From Eubacteriaceae bacterium (GTDB taxonomy: Bacteria > Bacillota > Clostridia > Peptostreptococcales > Anaerovoracaceae), in assembly GCA_902362435.1 (NCBI GenBank), contig CABIWW010000026.1:1-6541 (forward strand): a stretch of DNA of 6,541 nucleotides. The letters run 5' to 3'. A program made the translations under genes and the position numbers. Positions 6,371 to 6,541 of the stretch are shown here, piece after piece (position 1 is the first letter of the stretch; the number at the start of each line of letters is the position of its first letter). Under the pieces are notes generated by a model. It was not told where the DNA came from, did not search any database, and saw nothing but the letters and a program-made list of their open reading frames with translations.

Positions 6371-6416
6371 TTTGATATGCTTTTGATACGTTTGTTTGAT
6401 ATAATAGCCATATCAA
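6371..6416. repeat. TTTGATA repeat cluster over a promoter, operator-like
   Basis: TTTGATA occurs three times in the same direction (6371-6377, 6382-6388, 6395-6401), at 11- and 13-bp steps, close to one helix turn. The last copy also forms an inverted repeat: TTGATAT (6396-6402) and ATATCAA (6410-6416) with a 7-bp spacer. The set covers the -10 box and the predicted start point of the next promoter, a layout typical of repressor sites. The controlling protein is unknown. Confidence 0.5.
6397..6405 (+). promoter_or_regulatory. Extended -10 promoter of the interrupted gene
   Basis: TGATATAAT is a perfect extended -10 (TGn plus TATAAT at 6400-6405). No good -35 lies at 16-18 bp; the two TTGATA copies upstream sit at 11 and 22 bp spacing, which is out of range. 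Predicted start is near 6412, leaving a 39-nt leader to the ATG at 6451. Confidence 0.6.
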
Positions 6417-6434
6417 TTCACACGCAACGGGATG

Positions 6435-6455
6435 AAAGGAGCAGAAGTTAATGAT
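6435..6455 (+). pseudogene. Start of a gene cut off by an IS element
   Basis: A good ribosome site AAAGGAG (6435-6441) stands 9 nt before ATG ATT (6451-6456), with a promoter upstream. Right after the start, the sequence becomes the end of an IS3-like element at about 6456, and the frame closes at TAA 6469-6471 after only six codons. The original coding sequence is therefore separated from its control region, and any remainder would lie beyond the element, outside this window. The identity of the gene cannot be known. Confidence 0.55.
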
Positions 6456-6541
6456 TGAGGTGCACCCATAAAAGTAGAGTATCAAACCTCGTTTTTCCCC
6501 TGCCTGTAGAACTCGTCAGGAGTTAAATATCCGAATGTTTC
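6456..6541. mobile_element. End of an IS3-like insertion sequence, continues off right edge
   Basis: TGAGGTGCACCCATAAAAGT at 6456-6475 has the TG tip and TGCACCC block I associate with terminal inverted repeats of IS3-family (IS150-like) elements. It lies 26 bp outside the stop of a minus-strand transposase tail, just where such an element would end. The other end and any target duplication are not in the window, so the exact boundary is an estimate. Confidence 0.6.
6482..6541 (-). CDS. Transposase (rve/integrase-core, IS3-like), C-terminal 19 residues only
   Basis: The minus strand entering from the right edge encodes ETFGYLTPDEFYRQGKNEV and a TGA stop at 6484-6482. The GYLTPDEFY block is the usual ending of DDE integrase-core transposases of the IS3 and IS481 type, where it follows a NxxRPH motif that would lie just outside the window. 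Only the tail is visible, so whether the gene is intact is unknown. Confidence 0.65.
   Translation of the reverse strand, partial: ETFGYLTPDEFYRQGKNEV

Noticed and set aside
6372..6405. TTGATA as the -35 of the 6400 TATAAT box
   Set aside because: The two copies lie at 22 and 11 bp spacing, outside the functional 15-19 bp range; the extended -10 explains the promoter better.
1..6541. CRISPR array, phage attachment site or replication origin
   Set aside because: No regularly spaced repeats, tRNA-end duplication or DnaA-box cluster is visible.

Overview
The window reads as a low-to-moderate GC, Gram-positive anaerobe, most likely a Clostridia-type Firmicute. The evidence is strong AGGAGG-like ribosome sites, A/T-rich intergenic DNA, consensus sigma-70/sigma-A promoters, frequent ATA and AAA codons, and IS families common in gut and soil Clostridia. 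This placement is inferred from composition and family resemblance, not proven.

Layout. Positions 1-720 are insertion-sequence debris: a minus-strand fragment of an IS1182-type transposase (about 1-93) butts directly against the C-terminal third of an IS1634-type transposase on the plus strand (about 90-621), followed by a hairpin at 649-691. Positions 720-870 are non-coding and hold a strong terminator serving the minus-strand gene. Positions 871-2466 (minus) encode a complete 531-residue YtcJ-type metal-dependent amidohydrolase. A 196-bp divergent control region (2467-2662) separates it from a 569-residue AraC-type regulator (2663-4372, plus), which has an unusual 285-residue C-terminal extension. 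After a 219-bp gap comes a 551-residue APC-superfamily amino acid/polyamine-type permease (4592-6247, plus) with a clear terminator at 6261-6290. Positions 6294-6455 hold a promoter, an operator-like repeat cluster, a ribosome site and a start codon of a gene that has been cut off after its second codon by an IS3-like element, whose end lies at about 6456 and which runs out of the right edge.

How the genes fit together. The hydrolase, regulator and permease look like a self-contained uptake-and-hydrolysis module for a small nitrogenous or amide compound: the permease imports it, the cytoplasmic amidohydrolase cleaves it, and the AraC-type protein senses it through its N-terminal cupin domain. 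The best support for joint control is in the DNA: the palindrome TTTTC-W-GAAAA lies midway between the two divergent promoters (2573-2583) and again upstream of the permease (4500-4510), within a longer matching block. A related TTTTCCGGAAAA lies at 4546-4557. I propose these as the regulator's operators. The substrate cannot be named from sequence. The module is bracketed by IS remnants on both sides, so it sits in a rearranged, possibly mobile, accessory region.
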